From Chryseobacterium daecheongense (GTDB lineage Bacteria > Bacteroidota > Bacteroidia > Flavobacteriales > Weeksellaceae), in the NCBI RefSeq assembly GCF_003729955.1, contig NZ_RJTX01000004.1, forward strand, positions 868,001 through 932,000: a DNA stretch of 64,000 nucleotides, written 5' to 3'. Shown here piece by piece: positions 30,880 to 40,066 of this stretch. The notes beneath the pieces are model-generated. The model had not been told where the DNA came from, searched no databases, and saw only the letters and a program-made list of their open reading frames with translations. Position 1 is the first letter of the stretch, and each line of letters opens with the position of its first letter. The translations under genes were made by a program, and so were the position numbers.

Positions 30880-30954
30880 GTGTTAACGCCTTTACAAACT
30901 TAAAAACAACCAGTTTATCACGAATCTTTGCGGACTTTGCGTTTAAAGTAAAAA
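30880..30954. repeat. fragment of a dispersed intergenic repeat
   Basis: The stretch ending in CTTTGCGGACTTTGCGTTTA, directly before the next start codon, has the doubled CTTTGCG wording of a dispersed intergenic repeat recalled from flavobacterial genomes. It does not recur elsewhere in this window, so the identification rests on memory. Confidence 0.35.
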
Positions 30955-31884
30955 ATGAAAATTCTTCTTTTAGATAAAAACCATCCTCTTATTACAGAAC
31001 AGCTTTTAGCCAAAAACTTCGTTCTGGAAGAGGATTTTACTTCTTCCTATGATGAGGTTTGTCATATCATTGAAAATTATGACGGAATCATCATCAGAAG
31101 CCGTATTCCTTTGGATAGAAATTTCCTTGAAAAAGGCAAAAATTTGAAATTTATTGCCAGAGTGGGAGCTGGAATGGAGAATATTGATGTAGAAGCCGCT
31201 CAACAATTAGGTATTCAATTGATCAATTCGCCGGAGGGAAACAGGGATTCTGTAGCAGAGCATGTCGTAGGAATGCTGTTGATCCTTATGAATCGTCTTT
31301 TTATCGCCTCTCAGGAAGTGAAAAATGGAATCTGGAAGCGTGAAGAGAACAGAGGGGATGAATTACTAGGAAAAACAGTAGGGCTTATCGGATATGGAAA
31401 TATGGGAAAAGCCACGGCAAAGAGGTTTTCCGGATTCGGTTGTAAGGTGATTTTTCATGATATACTACCCAATCTTTCTGATGAATTCGCAACCCAGGTG
31501 ACTTTGGAAGAGTTAAAAGGCACAGCAGACATTATAAGTCTGCATATACCTCTTACAGCCGAAACTCACTACCTGATCGATGAAAAATTCATTTCTGAAA
31601 TGAAAAATAACTTCTATTTCATCAATACGGCAAGAGGAAAGAATGTTGAAACTAAATATTTAGTTGAAGGGTTGAAGTCTGGCAAAGTAAAAGGAGCATG
31701 TCTTGATGTTTTAGAATATGAAAAATCTTCATTTGAACATTTGGAAACGGAAAATGATGATTTGAAATTCCTTTTAGAATCAGAAAAAGTAATTGTAACG
31801 CCTCATATTGCAGGATGGACACATCAAAGTAAAGAAAAACTGGCACAGGTGATTGTAGACAAAATTGTAGCGTCTTATTGCTAA
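30955..31884 (+). CDS. D-2-hydroxyacid dehydrogenase, NAD-dependent (phosphoglycerate dehydrogenase-like)
   Basis: 309 residues. It has an N-terminal substrate domain with GIIIRSRIPLDRNFLEKG, VGAGMENIDVEAAQQLG, and the NSPEGNRDSVAEHVVGMLL entry to the dehydrogenase domain. The dinucleotide motif is GYGNMG (GKTVGLIGYGNMGKATAKR). Catalytic-type residues are the Arg in NTARGKNVE, a Glu in the CLDVLEYEK block, and His in VTPHIAGWTHQSKEK. It lacks the C-terminal ACT domain of full-length SerA. A serine-pathway role is plausible, but other 2-hydroxyacid substrates are possible. Confidence 0.88.
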   Translation: MKILLLDKNHPLITEQLLAKNFVLEEDFTSSYDEVCHIIENYDGIIIRSRIPLDRNFLEKGKNLKFIARVGAGMENIDVEAAQQLGIQLINSPEGNRDSVAEHVVGMLLILMNRLFIASQEVKNGIWKREENRGDELLGKTVGLIGYGNMGKATAKRFSGFGCKVIFHDILPNLSDEFATQVTLEELKGTADIISLHIPLTAETHYLIDEKFISEMKNNFYFINTARGKNVETKYLVEGLKSGKVKGACLDVLEYEKSSFEHLETENDDLKFLLESEKVIVTPHIAGWTHQSKEKLAQVIVDKIVASYC

Positions 31885-31889
31885 GAAAA

Positions 31890-31998
31890 GTAAAATCGCA
31901 AAATCGCGAAAAAGCTTAATTACAAACACCGCAACTATACTTTATTATTGATTTTACTCTTTCACACTTTTACGATTTTGCAATTCAGCGATTTTGCC
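31890..31998. repeat. inverted intergenic repeat of the GCAAAATCGC type
   Basis: ATCGCAAAATCGCG near 31893-31907 faces an oppositely oriented ACGATTTTGC...GCGATTTTGC near 31972-31997, so the region can fold into a long hairpin with about 65 bases between the arms. It lies in the 232-bp gap before the serine hydrolase gene. No T run follows, so it is called a repeat rather than a terminator. Confidence 0.5.
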
Positions 31999-32116
31999 AT
32001 GTAGCCTTTTCACGAATTTACCTTCCATCTTTTATGTTAAATAATTCATAATGTCATAGGAACTCTTTACTATTTATTTTGAGTTTTATTAAATTGCTGC
32101 TCATTTTTTTGAACTC

Positions 32117-33376
32117 ATGAAGAAGCTTAATCTTGCACTGGTTATAACCGTAATTGTATTCCTTTTTTCCTGTAAAAATAAATCTGAATCTCATGAATCC
32201 GTAGCTGCAACTACTGAACTTCCTAATTTTGGAAATGTAGAACTGGATAAAGTATTTACAAAGGCAGATAACAATCTGTCCAATAAAGATTCTATTGTCC
32301 GTTTTATCGATAAATATTATAAAACCGTTTGGGAAGGAAGTGATCTGAGCGGTGGCATATTAGTGGCAAAAGGAGATGAAATTCTCTATGAAAATTACAG
32401 AGGCTTCGGTAGGGATGGAAACCAGATGCCGATTGGAAAGACCACACCATTACATGTAGCTTCAGTTTCCAAAACATTAACGGCAATGGCTATGATGAAA
32501 TTGGTAGAAGCAGGGAAGATCAAATTATCGGATAACCTTTCAAAATATTTCCCGGGATTTCCTTATCCGAATGTTACTGTACAAACCTTGCTGGATCAAA
32601 GAAGCGGACTTCCAAAATATGAGTATTTTATTACCAAGATTCAACCAGCTCCGGCGGAACTTTCAAAACCGTATCTGACGAATCAGGATATTCTGAATAT
32701 GATCATCCAATACAAGCCTGAATTAGCCAGAGATACGGATACCGGTTTTATGTACTGTAATACCAATTTTGCCTTGTTGGCTTTGTTGATAGAAAAAGTA
32801 ACTCAAACACCTTTCCCTCAGGCAATGAAAGAAATGGTCTTTACGCCATTAAAAATGAATGATAGCTATATCTTCCAGGAAAAAGATATTCCTACAGCAG
32901 CACAATCTTTTTATTATGGTGGGAACAGATTGTATCCTTTAGACAGACTGGATCTTATTTATGGGGATAAAAATGTATATACAACTCCAAGAGATCTGTA
33001 TAATTTTTCCAAAGCGATGTTTTCCAATAATTTCCTGAAGCCAGAACTTATGAAAATGGTTTTCACTCCTTACAGTAATGAAAAAGCCGGAATGAATAAT
33101 TACGGATTAGGATTCAGAATGAAGATCTTTGATAACGGAGAGAAGCTTACCTATCATAATGGTTGGTGGCACGGAACCAATGCGGTTTTTGCCCATTTGC
33201 TGAAATCGAAAGTAACGATTGTTGCTATCGGGAATAAATACTCCAACAGAGTGTATACTGCACTTGCTCTATCCGGACTTTTTGAGGATTTTCCTGTACA
33301 GAAAGACAAGCTTCACAGCATCATGAATGATAATCAGGATTCTCTGAAAAGCGGACACGAAGTTTTTGGAGAATAA
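32117..33376 (+). CDS. serine hydrolase lipoprotein (class C beta-lactamase/penicillin-binding-protein fold)
   Basis: 419 residues. Lipoprotein signal with lipobox cysteine at 19 (VFLFSC). The serine beta-lactamase-like fold has SVSK at 116-119 (active-site Ser116, Lys119), YCN as the YxN motif and HNG as the third, KTG-equivalent motif (LTYHNGWWHG). These fit family S12 D-aminopeptidases, esterases and AmpC-like proteins. Membership does not imply resistance; many relatives are esterases or peptidases. Substrate unknown. The next gene's promoter overlaps the end of this one. Confidence 0.88.
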   Translation: MKKLNLALVITVIVFLFSCKNKSESHESVAATTELPNFGNVELDKVFTKADNNLSNKDSIVRFIDKYYKTVWEGSDLSGGILVAKGDEILYENYRGFGRDGNQMPIGKTTPLHVASVSKTLTAMAMMKLVEAGKIKLSDNLSKYFPGFPYPNVTVQTLLDQRSGLPKYEYFITKIQPAPAELSKPYLTNQDILNMIIQYKPELARDTDTGFMYCNTNFALLALLIEKVTQTPFPQAMKEMVFTPLKMNDSYIFQEKDIPTAAQSFYYGGNRLYPLDRLDLIYGDKNVYTTPRDLYNFSKAMFSNNFLKPELMKMVFTPYSNEKAGMNNYGLGFRMKIFDNGEKLTYHNGWWHGTNAVFAHLLKSKVTIVAIGNKYSNRVYTALALSGLFEDFPVQKDKLHSIMNDNQDSLKSGHEVFGE

Positions 33377-33380
33377 TGTT

Positions 33381-33388
33381 TACTTTTG
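33381..33388 (+). promoter_or_regulatory. candidate promoter of the Ig-like lipoprotein gene
   Basis: TACTTTTG matches TAnnTTTG, 5 bp after the serine-hydrolase stop and 14 bp before the start at 33402. It supports 33402 over the in-frame upstream start. Confidence 0.45.
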
Positions 33389-33401
33389 CTCAAACATCTT
33401 C

Positions 33402-35159
33402 ATGAAAAAACTTTTTCTATTATTCATCATCGGTTTTCTTGTACAGTCGTGTGCAAGGGTAGGGTCGCCTGTAGGAGGTCCTAAAGATTCTTTGGCTCCT
33501 AAGTTTTTAAGCTCTAATATTGATACTACGAGAGTAAATGTCCCAAGAGACATCAAAGAACTGCGCCTTGACTTTGATGAATATATTACCTTGAAGGATA
33601 TCAATAAAAATCTGAATATTTCTCCACCCATCAAGAAGATGAAGCGTATTCTCCCTTCCAATATTGCCAATAAATATATTCTGATCCAATGGGAAGATAC
33701 TTTACAGGCCAATACTACGTATAACTTTAATTTTGGAAACGCGATTGCAGATAATAATGAAGCCAATATTCTGCGTTATTTCAACTTTGCTTTTTCAACG
33801 GGAGAAAAATTAGACGATCTATACATCAGCGGGGAAATCAAAGACGCACTTGCCATCAAAAAACAGACTACAAACACTGATAATAAACTTGTCGTAGGAT
33901 TATATCAGGCTAAAGATACCATCAATTATAAAGAGAAACCTTACTATATTACAAAAGTTGACGACGACGGATATTATGAGCTTAATTATTTGTCAAAAGG
34001 CAGATATAAGATCTTGGCTTTTGAAGATGAAAACGGGAATTCTATGTATGATCCCGGAAAAGAGAAAATAGGTTTTCAGAAGGAGATCGTAGATTTGGAG
34101 AAATCTATTTCTGGATTGAATTTAAAGGTGTATCCGTCTAAGAAGCCCGTGAAATATTTGGAAATGAAAGAATCTCCGGGCGGAATTACGATGACTTTTG
34201 AAGGCAAGCCTGAAAACGTAAAAGTAGTCTCGCTGAATGATAAGCTTAAAGATATTAAAGTAACGCATCGTCCAAAATCGGATACTGTGAATATTTGGTT
34301 TGATGCGGTAAAAAGTGATGTGGGGCAAACCGCAACTGAGAATTTGAAATTTGGATACAATGCGGATCAAAAGAAAGATACTCTTTATAATGCATCTTTG
34401 TTTTATAAGTACAATGCAAAGAACGCAATGGATATCGTCAACAATGAAGTAGGCGCATTAGCTCCGAAATCTGATTTCAAGATTACCTCCACCTATATTA
34501 TTGATAAAATAAATACAGAAAAATGGGTGCTTAAAAGTGATAGCTTAACTACTCAGCCATTTACAGCAAAAATCTCCGAAACCAATCCGTATCAGATTCT
34601 GGTACAGTCTGACTTTGTTTCAGGAAAGAAATACCAGCTCATCGTTCCTAAAGAGACCGTTTCTTCATTCTACGCTAAAAATTCCGTTTCAAAACGATTT
34701 GATTTTGAATTCGATAAAGTGGAGAATTATGGAAGCTTAGCTTTTAATTTCAAAAATCCACCTGCTACAAGTTATTGGATTCAATTATTGGATTCCTCAG
34801 AGAAAGTTCAGTATCAGAAATATATAAAAGGAGAGAGTGTTAAATTCAATATCATCAAGCCTGGAGAATATATCGTAAGAATCCTGGTAGATAATAATGA
34901 TAACAAGTATTGGGATGAAGCTGATTTTGCCAATGAAACGTTTGCGGAAGATTCGTACGTGTTCTATAAAATAGCTATTGTAAGACCATTATGGGATTCC
35001 GTAGAGGATTGGGATCTAAAAGATACCAGAACTCTGGAAAGCCCTAAAAATACAGTCCCAAACAATAGCAATACTCAACCTGCTAGAACGCAGGATAGAC
35101 AGGTTCCGGCTTTAAATAATGCCAATAAGAATGGAACTCTTTTAACACCGGTGAAATAA
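33402..35159 (+). CDS. lipoprotein with Ig-like (SbsA-type) domain
   Basis: 585 residues from the ATG at 33402. Lipoprotein signal (MKKLFLLFIIGFLVQSC) with lipidated Cys17, then the motif SPVGGPKDSLAPKFLSS. An N-terminal Ig-like domain of the SbsA type follows (LRLDFDEYITLKDINKNLNISP ... TTYNFNFGNAIADNNEAN). Later it contains ILAFEDENGNSMYDPGKEKIGF and ILVDNNDNKYWDEADF, resembling calcium-loop or prealbumin-like beta modules. The C-terminus is rich in Asn, Thr and Pro. The family is widespread in Flavobacteriia; role unknown. It is followed after 4 bp by a haem-binding protein gene. Confidence 0.85.
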   Translation: MKKLFLLFIIGFLVQSCARVGSPVGGPKDSLAPKFLSSNIDTTRVNVPRDIKELRLDFDEYITLKDINKNLNISPPIKKMKRILPSNIANKYILIQWEDTLQANTTYNFNFGNAIADNNEANILRYFNFAFSTGEKLDDLYISGEIKDALAIKKQTTNTDNKLVVGLYQAKDTINYKEKPYYITKVDDDGYYELNYLSKGRYKILAFEDENGNSMYDPGKEKIGFQKEIVDLEKSISGLNLKVYPSKKPVKYLEMKESPGGITMTFEGKPENVKVVSLNDKLKDIKVTHRPKSDTVNIWFDAVKSDVGQTATENLKFGYNADQKKDTLYNASLFYKYNAKNAMDIVNNEVGALAPKSDFKITSTYIIDKINTEKWVLKSDSLTTQPFTAKISETNPYQILVQSDFVSGKKYQLIVPKETVSSFYAKNSVSKRFDFEFDKVENYGSLAFNFKNPPATSYWIQLLDSSEKVQYQKYIKGESVKFNIIKPGEYIVRILVDNNDNKYWDEADFANETFAEDSYVFYKIAIVRPLWDSVEDWDLKDTRTLESPKNTVPNNSNTQPARTQDRQVPALNNANKNGTLLTPVK

Positions 35160-35163
35160 CAGA

Positions 35164-35622
35164 ATGAAAAAATTCAGGCAAATTGTATTTTGGTGTTTGG
35201 TAGGCTTTGCGATCATCCAGTTTATTCCTGTTGACAGGACAAATAAACCGGTAAATCATAAGATCAACTTTGTAGATTCCAAAAAAACACCGGAAAAGAT
35301 TACACAATTGCTTAAAGGAGCATGCTACGATTGTCATTCGGATGAAACCATTTATCCGAAATATGCTTATATCGCCCCCGTTTCGTGGTCTGTGAAAAGC
35401 CATATCAATGAAGGTAGAGAGCATCTTAATTTCTCTGTCTGGGAAAGCTACAATAAGGATTTAAAAACGAATATGCTGACGAAATCCGTTCAGACCTTAC
35501 GGAATAAAACAATGCCGATGCCGGGTTATATAGTGTATCATAAAGAAGCTAATCTATCCGAAGCAGAAAGAACATTGCTTATCAATTATTTCCAGGATAT
35601 TCTGAAATCTAAAGATTATTAA
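35164..35622 (+). CDS. haem-binding domain protein
   Basis: 152 residues with an N-terminal membrane anchor (about 7-22) and a single c-type haem motif CYDCH at about 54-58 (GACYDCHSDETIYP). The sequence continues with APVSWSVKSHINEGREHLNFS, and a candidate axial methionine lies in KTMPMPGY. This is the small Haem_bd family of Bacteroidetes. The anchor predicts a periplasmic domain. Electron-transfer partner is unknown. It lies 4 bp after the Ig-like lipoprotein gene. Confidence 0.85.
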   Translation: MKKFRQIVFWCLVGFAIIQFIPVDRTNKPVNHKINFVDSKKTPEKITQLLKGACYDCHSDETIYPKYAYIAPVSWSVKSHINEGREHLNFSVWESYNKDLKTNMLTKSVQTLRNKTMPMPGYIVYHKEANLSEAERTLLINYFQDILKSKDY

Positions 35623-35631
35623 TCTTAAAAT

Positions 35632-35705
35632 ATAACCCACAGATTTCACAATTTACACAGTGTATGTTCATAAACATCTGTGCTCGTCTGTGAAATGTGT
35701 GGGAA
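35632..35705. repeat. dispersed intergenic repeat of the CACAGATTT/CTGTGAAA type
   Basis: CCCACAGATTTCACAATTTAC ... ATCTGTGCTCGTCTGTGAAATGTGTGGG forms an imperfect inverted repeat of about 70 bases after the haem-binding gene. A relative lies at 51590-51645. The wording resembles a repeat recalled as scattered through Bacteroidetes genomes. Confidence 0.5.
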
Positions 35706-35710
35706 TATGA

Positions 35711-36226
35711 TTATAAATCCTTCAAATACTGCTCAAAAAACTTCTTTTGGGAATCAAAGGCTATATCATCCAGATTTAACTCTTTTAAGGGAATCCAGAC
35801 AGCCTGTGAGATCTCAGAAAGATCAATATTTACTTCAAACTTTTCCGCTACGTTATATTCATAAAAAAGGTCAATCGTATTATAATCGATCTCTTTATAT
35901 TCATAAACGTTGGGTAAGCTTGTTAAGTATTTTAAATTTGAAATATCAATATCCAGCTGCAACTCTTCAAAAAGTTCCCTTTTACAGGTTTCCTCTGCAC
36001 TTTCTTTCGGATCAACAAATCCTCCGGCTAGATCCAGTTTTCCTTTTTTAGGGTCTCTGTTTCTTCTTGTAAGGTATACTTCGTCACCACATCGTATGAC
36101 AACAGCAACGGCACCAGCAACATTATTATAAAGGGTAAAATTACAATTGGGACAGCTCCATTTCTTTTCGCCGTCCCAATGTAAAGATTCTTTGCCGCAG
36201 CTAGGGCAATATTTCAATAATTTCAT
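35711..36226 (-). CDS. NUDIX hydrolase with zinc ribbon
   Basis: 171 residues. An N-terminal zinc ribbon with Cys7, Cys10, Cys25 and Cys28 (YCPSCG...WSCPNC) is followed by a Nudix domain. The Nudix box is GGFVDPKESAEETCKRELFEEL, with the GxxxxxE...REUxEE pattern intact. The zinc ribbon resembles NADH pyrophosphatase, but the SQPWWPFPxS element was not seen, so ADP-ribose or another nucleotide is as likely a substrate. It overlaps xerD by 4 bp. Confidence 0.88.
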   Translation of the reverse strand: MKLLKYCPSCGKESLHWDGEKKWSCPNCNFTLYNNVAGAVAVVIRCGDEVYLTRRNRDPKKGKLDLAGGFVDPKESAEETCKRELFEELQLDIDISNLKYLTSLPNVYEYKEIDYNTIDLFYEYNVAEKFEVNIDLSEISQAVWIPLKELNLDDIAFDSQKKFFEQYLKDL

Positions 36227-37137
36227 TGAGTAATATTAATATTTCTCGGATGATAACTCAAAATTACATCCCGAAGTTCTTCTGTCTTCAAATGAGTATA
36301 AATTTCTGTGGTTGTTATACTCGAATGTCCAAGCATTTCCTGGATATATCGAAGATCTGCTCCATTTTGCAACAAATGGGTAGCAAATGAATGTCTGAAT
36401 GTATGGGGAGAGATTTTTTTACTAACACCAGCTTTATCTGTAAGTTCTTTGATGATAAGAAATACGATTACTCTGGACATGGAAGTCCCTCTGCTGTTCA
36501 GAAACAAAGTGTCTTCATATTTCTTGTTGATTTTATTCTTAGAACGTACATCGTCAATATAGCTTTTCAGGAGCTCAGCAGTATAGTCCGCCAGAGGAAC
36601 AAAGCGGGTTTTATTCCCTTTTCCGTTCACCTTAATGTAATTTTCCTGAAAATTGATGTTTGAAATTTTTAGTTCAATAAGTTCCGAAACACGAAGCCCG
36701 CATCCGTATAAAACCTCAATAATGCATTGATTTCTTTTTCCCAGATCGGAATTTACCTCGATAGCACCGATAATTTTGTTGATATCGGGGAGGCTTAAAG
36801 TATCCGGAAGATATAATCCTAATTTAGGGCCTTCAAGCAATGCTGCCGGATTATCTTCACGGTATTCGTCTTCCAGTAAGAATTTGAAAAACGCTTTTAT
36901 GGATGAAATCCATCTTGCTTGTGATCTTTCACTGAACTTTTGTTTGGAGAGATTGAAAATATACTCCTGTAAGTTCTCATACTCAATACTATCTGGACCG
37001 ACATTTGCCAGATCTTCTTCTGCGTATTCTTTTAATTTTTTAATGTCTCGTACATACGCGTCGAGAGTGTTTTCTGAAAAATTTCTTTCAAATCGAAGAA
37101 AGATTTCAAAATCCTTAATTTTTTCATCCCAAGTCAT
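36223..37137 (-). CDS. xerD: site-specific tyrosine recombinase XerD
   Basis: 304-residue Xer recombinase for resolving chromosome dimers at dif. Catalytic residues align with E. coli XerD plus one: Arg149 (GCGLRVSELIEL), His245 and Arg248 (SPHTFRHSFATHLL), His271 (MLGHSSITT), Tyr280 (TEIYTH). An N-terminal SAM-like core-binding domain precedes them. No integrase-typical extra domains, tRNA or direct repeats are nearby, so this is a housekeeping Xer protein rather than a mobile-element integrase. XerC versus XerD naming is from resemblance. Confidence 0.92.
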   Translation of the reverse strand: MTWDEKIKDFEIFLRFERNFSENTLDAYVRDIKKLKEYAEEDLANVGPDSIEYENLQEYIFNLSKQKFSERSQARWISSIKAFFKFLLEDEYREDNPAALLEGPKLGLYLPDTLSLPDINKIIGAIEVNSDLGKRNQCIIEVLYGCGLRVSELIELKISNINFQENYIKVNGKGNKTRFVPLADYTAELLKSYIDDVRSKNKINKKYEDTLFLNSRGTSMSRVIVFLIIKELTDKAGVSKKISPHTFRHSFATHLLQNGADLRYIQEMLGHSSITTTEIYTHLKTEELRDVILSYHPRNINITQ

Positions 37138-37144
37138 TGTGTGC

Positions 37145-37567
37145 TTATTTTTTTAATTCATTGTCCGAAATTTGCTCTATTTCAATATGATGGTTCCTTA
37201 AAAATGATATCCCGTCATCGTCCGAATATTCATTAATGTACACTAGCCGGGTAATTCCCGCCTGTAAAATCAGTTTACTGCATTCCTTGCAGGGTGAAAG
37301 CGTTAAATATAACGTAGCTCCCTTTGCAGACTGGGTTGAAGCAGCCAGTTTTAATATGGCGTTAGCTTCAGCATGCAGTACATACCAGTGTGTTTTCCCC
37401 TCTTCATCCTCGCAGCAGTTTTCAAATCCTGAAGGAGTACCATTGTAACCATCTGAAATAATCATCCTATCTTTTACGATAAGAGCCCCTACCTGCTTTC
37501 GTTTACAGTAGGAGAGTTTTGCCCATTCCTGAGCCATTTTTAGATAAGCTTTATCAAACTTATTCAT
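37145..37567 (-). CDS. dCMP deaminase family protein
   Basis: 140-residue zinc-dependent deaminase. HAEAN gives the zinc-ligand His65 and the proton-shuttling Glu67; PCKEC gives the zinc cysteines 93 and 96. The N-terminal block KRKQVGALIVKDRMIISDGYNGTPSGFENCCE is typical of dCMP/ComEB deaminases, supplying dUMP for thymidylate synthesis. It ends 7 bp before xerD and starts 43 bp after the enoyl-CoA hydratase, in one minus-strand run. Confidence 0.92.
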   Translation of the reverse strand: MNKFDKAYLKMAQEWAKLSYCKRKQVGALIVKDRMIISDGYNGTPSGFENCCEDEEGKTHWYVLHAEANAILKLAASTQSAKGATLYLTLSPCKECSKLILQAGITRLVYINEYSDDDGISFLRNHHIEIEQISDNELKK

Positions 37568-37609
37568 ACCGCAGCATTGTTTTTTTTCGAAATAATTTTG
37601 TATTAAGGT

Positions 37610-38377
37610 TTAGAAGTTCGGCTTTCTTTTTTCCATAAAAGCGGTCACTCCTTCTTTTTTATCATCCAATTCAAAAAGCTCCCCGAAATACTGGATTTCT
37701 GTATCGAAGCCTTTATCAGTGTCTGATAAATTGACGGCATGTATTGCCTTGGATATTGCCATCGGTGAATTGTGGGCAATAATCTTTGCTAATTCTTTTG
37801 TTTGGATTAATAAATCTGTGATAGGATATACTTCATTCACCAATCCGATCTCTTTGGCTCTTTGAGCGGGGATCATTTTGGCTGAGAAGATCATTTCGTT
37901 GGCAAGACCCTTTCCGATAAGCTTTGGTAATCTTTGAGTTCCTCCATACCCGGGAATCAATCCTAAGGTAACTTCCGGAAGTCCTAATTTAGCATTTTCC
38001 GATGCGTATCTGATGTGGCATGCCATAGCAAGCTCCAGTCCTCCGCCTAATGCAAAACCGTTTACGGCTGCAATCACAGGCTTAGACATATTTTCAATTT
38101 TATTAAATAGTATATTTTGTCCGTTTCTGGCCAATTCTTCAGCTTTCTCCTGTCCAAAATCACTAAACTCTTTAATATCTGCTCCGGCAACAAATGACTT
38201 CTCACCGCTTCCTGTAATGATAATCACTCTACATCCTGTATCAGAGTTCAATTCATCCAGCGCCGAGCTTATTTCCTGAATGGTTTTTGCATTCAATGCG
38301 TTTAAACTTTCAGGTCTGTTTATGGTAATGATAGATATTTTATCTTCCTTTTCTAATAATATATTTTGGTAACCCAT
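37610..38377 (-). CDS. enoyl-CoA hydratase/isomerase family protein
   Basis: 255 residues from the ATG at 38377 (MGYQNILLEKEDK); the frame's first possible start two codons earlier is a TTG. Crotonase fold: oxyanion-hole blocks FVAGADIKEFSDFGQ and NGFALGGGLELAMACHIRYAS, and the two catalytic glutamates in the expected places (GLELAMA and LPEVTLGLIPGYGGTQRL). The best match is short-chain enoyl-CoA hydratase of fatty-acid or amino-acid breakdown. First gene of the run ending with the NUDIX gene. Confidence 0.93.
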   Translation of the reverse strand: MGYQNILLEKEDKISIITINRPESLNALNAKTIQEISSALDELNSDTGCRVIIITGSGEKSFVAGADIKEFSDFGQEKAEELARNGQNILFNKIENMSKPVIAAVNGFALGGGLELAMACHIRYASENAKLGLPEVTLGLIPGYGGTQRLPKLIGKGLANEMIFSAKMIPAQRAKEIGLVNEVYPITDLLIQTKELAKIIAHNSPMAISKAIHAVNLSDTDKGFDTEIQYFGELFELDDKKEGVTAFMEKRKPNF

Positions 38378-38426
38378 TTTCAACTTTAAAATACAATCGA
38401 CCGCAAATTATAAATTTTTTGTAAAA

Positions 38427-38458
38427 AAAAGGAAAAAATATTGATTTTTTTTCCTTTT
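38427..38458 (-). terminator. probable terminator of the catalase gene
   Basis: AAAAGGAAAAAA and TTTTTTTTCCTTTT form an inverted repeat around a short loop. On the minus strand it follows the catalase stop and ends in T residues. Confidence 0.6.
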
Positions 38459-38482
38459 AGTGTGATTATTTATTTGATATGA

Positions 38483-39970
38483 TTACTTAGAATGATTCAT
38501 CATATTCGCATCAATATTGATATTTAGTTGCAAAGCTACTTTCATGCCAAGCTCAATATTGGCTCGGAAAAAATGGCATAATTGTCGGTTGATGATCTCA
38601 TTTTTCTTTGGACCGTCTATTCCTTTCATACTTTCAACAATATTGTGAACAAGATGTTCCCTATCCTCAGCATTCATCGCTTTAGTATATAGTAAACCTG
38701 GCTGGGTGTAGTGGTCATCATCATTTTCGTTTCTGTTGTAATGAGCTACGTGATAGCTATCCAGCTCATATTCAAAATCTTTATAAGCAGAATCCGGTCT
38801 GATGTTGTCGAAACTATTCGGATAATAATTAGGCTGGTCACCATAATCTTTGGAATCTGCCATAAATCCGTCTCTTTGATAATTATTAACAGCAAAAGGA
38901 CATCTGTTGACTTCCAGCTGATGAGCATTTACTCCCACTCTGTATCTGTGTGCATCCGGATAAGAGAATAACCTTCCCTGAAGCATTTTATCCGGGGAAA
39001 AACTTATACCATTGATTAAATTGCTTGGAGAGAAAGTAGATTGCTCTACGTGTGCAAAATAATTCACAGGAATTTCATTCAGTTCCATTTCACCAACTTC
39101 AATCAATGGGAAGTCGCTTTGGAACCATACCTTGGTAATATCAAAAGGATTCCATCTGAATTCTTTAGCCTGTTCTTCCGTCATCACCTGAATGTACATC
39201 GTCCATTTCGGGAAATCTCCATTCTCTATAGCATTGCAAAGATCTTCCTGGGCAAAATCGGGATTTTCCCCTGCCATTTTTATGGCTTCCTCGTTCGTGA
39301 AATTTTTGATACCCTGTTTGGTTTTCAGATGGAACTTTACCCACACTCTCTCATTATCAGCATTGATCATGGAAAAAGTATGAGATCCGAATCCGTGCAT
39401 ATGTCTGTATCCGTGAGGTGTTCCTCTGTCAGACATCAGAATTAAAACCTGGTGAAGAGATTCAGGATTCAAGCTCCAGAAATCCCACATCATGGTGGCA
39501 CTTTTTAAGTTGGTTTTTGGTACTCTTTTCTGAGTATGAATAAAATCCGGGAATTTTTTAGCATCCTTAATAAAGAAAACCGGGGTATTGTTTCCTACCA
39601 GATCCCAATTTCCGTCTTCCGTATAGAATTTCAGAGCGAAACCTCTAGGGTCTCTTGCCGTATCTGCGCTTCCTTTTTCTCCACCTACCGTTGAAAAACG
39701 GGCAAACATTCTGCAAGAGTTCCCAATATTGGAAAACAATTTGGCTTTCGTATATTTTGTAATATCATGAGTTACGGTGAACTTACCATAAGCCCCGCTG
39801 CCTTTTGCATGTACAATTCTTTCCGGGATTCTCTCTCTTACAAAATGGGCCAGATTTTCCTGAAGGATAAAATCTTGTAAAAGCACTGGTCCTCTGGGTC
39901 CTACCGTCTGGGAATCCTGATGTTCATAATAAGGAGCTCCGTTGCTTGCTGTTAATTTTTTAGAATCCAT
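38483..39970 (-). CDS. katA: catalase (small-subunit haem type)
   Basis: Breaks down hydrogen peroxide. The ATG at 39970 gives 495 residues; the frame is open further, but only a TTG lies upstream and the -7 promoter element would fall inside. Active-site His54 is in [12 protein letters not shown], with [13 protein letters not shown] after it. The distal Asn block is [18 protein letters not shown], and the proximal haem-ligand Tyr is in [14 protein letters not shown]. Length fits clade 3 small-subunit catalases. Divergent from oxyR, the classical arrangement for peroxide-induced expression. Confidence 0.95.
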   Translation of the reverse strand: MDSKKLTASNGAPYYEHQDSQTVGPRGPVLLQDFILQENLAHFVRERIPERIVHAKGSGAYGKFTVTHDITKYTKAKLFSNIGNSCRMFARFSTVGGEKGSADTARDPRGFALKFYTEDGNWDLVGNNTPVFFIKDAKKFPDFIHTQKRVPKTNLKSATMMWDFWSLNPESLHQVLILMSDRGTPHGYRHMHGFGSHTFSMINADNERVWVKFHLKTKQGIKNFTNEEAIKMAGENPDFAQEDLCNAIENGDFPKWTMYIQVMTEEQAKEFRWNPFDITKVWFQSDFPLIEVGEMELNEIPVNYFAHVEQSTFSPSNLINGISFSPDKMLQGRLFSYPDAHRYRVGVNAHQLEVNRCPFAVNNYQRDGFMADSKDYGDQPNYYPNSFDNIRPDSAYKDFEYELDSYHVAHYNRNENDDDHYTQPGLLYTKAMNAEDREHLVHNIVESMKGIDGPKKNEIINRQLCHFFRANIELGMKVALQLNINIDANMMNHSK

Positions 39971-40003
39971 ATAGTTATGATTTGAATAATAATTCTGCCT
40001 TTT

Positions 40004-40036
40004 CAAAGGTAGTTCTTAAACGTAATAAATATCAAA
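40004..40036 (-). promoter_or_regulatory. promoter of the catalase gene
   Basis: On the minus strand: TTTG (40036-40033), a 21-bp spacer, then TACCTTTG (40011-40004). Good fit to TTTG-N19-23-TAnnTTTG, 34 bp before the ATG. Confidence 0.6.
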
Positions 40037-40053
40037 TTTACTTGAATTTTTAA

Positions 40054-40066
40054 TTGCTAATAGCAA
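40054..40066. promoter_or_regulatory. palindromic candidate operator between katA and oxyR
   Basis: TTGCTA-A-TAGCAA is a perfect inverted repeat in the intergenic region. Its left arm includes the TTG that serves as the -33 element of the oxyR promoter. An OxyR or other regulator site is plausible; the sequence does not match the E. coli OxyR consensus fully. Confidence 0.4.

Noticed and set aside
32117..33376. Beta-lactamase as an antibiotic-resistance gene
   Set aside because: The SxxK, YxN and HxG motifs also fit many esterases and peptidases of the same fold; nothing here shows beta-lactam hydrolysis.
36223..37137. Tyrosine recombinase as a sign of an integrated element
   Set aside because: Catalytic residues and length match housekeeping XerD; there is no tRNA, direct repeat, or phage or conjugative gene beside it.
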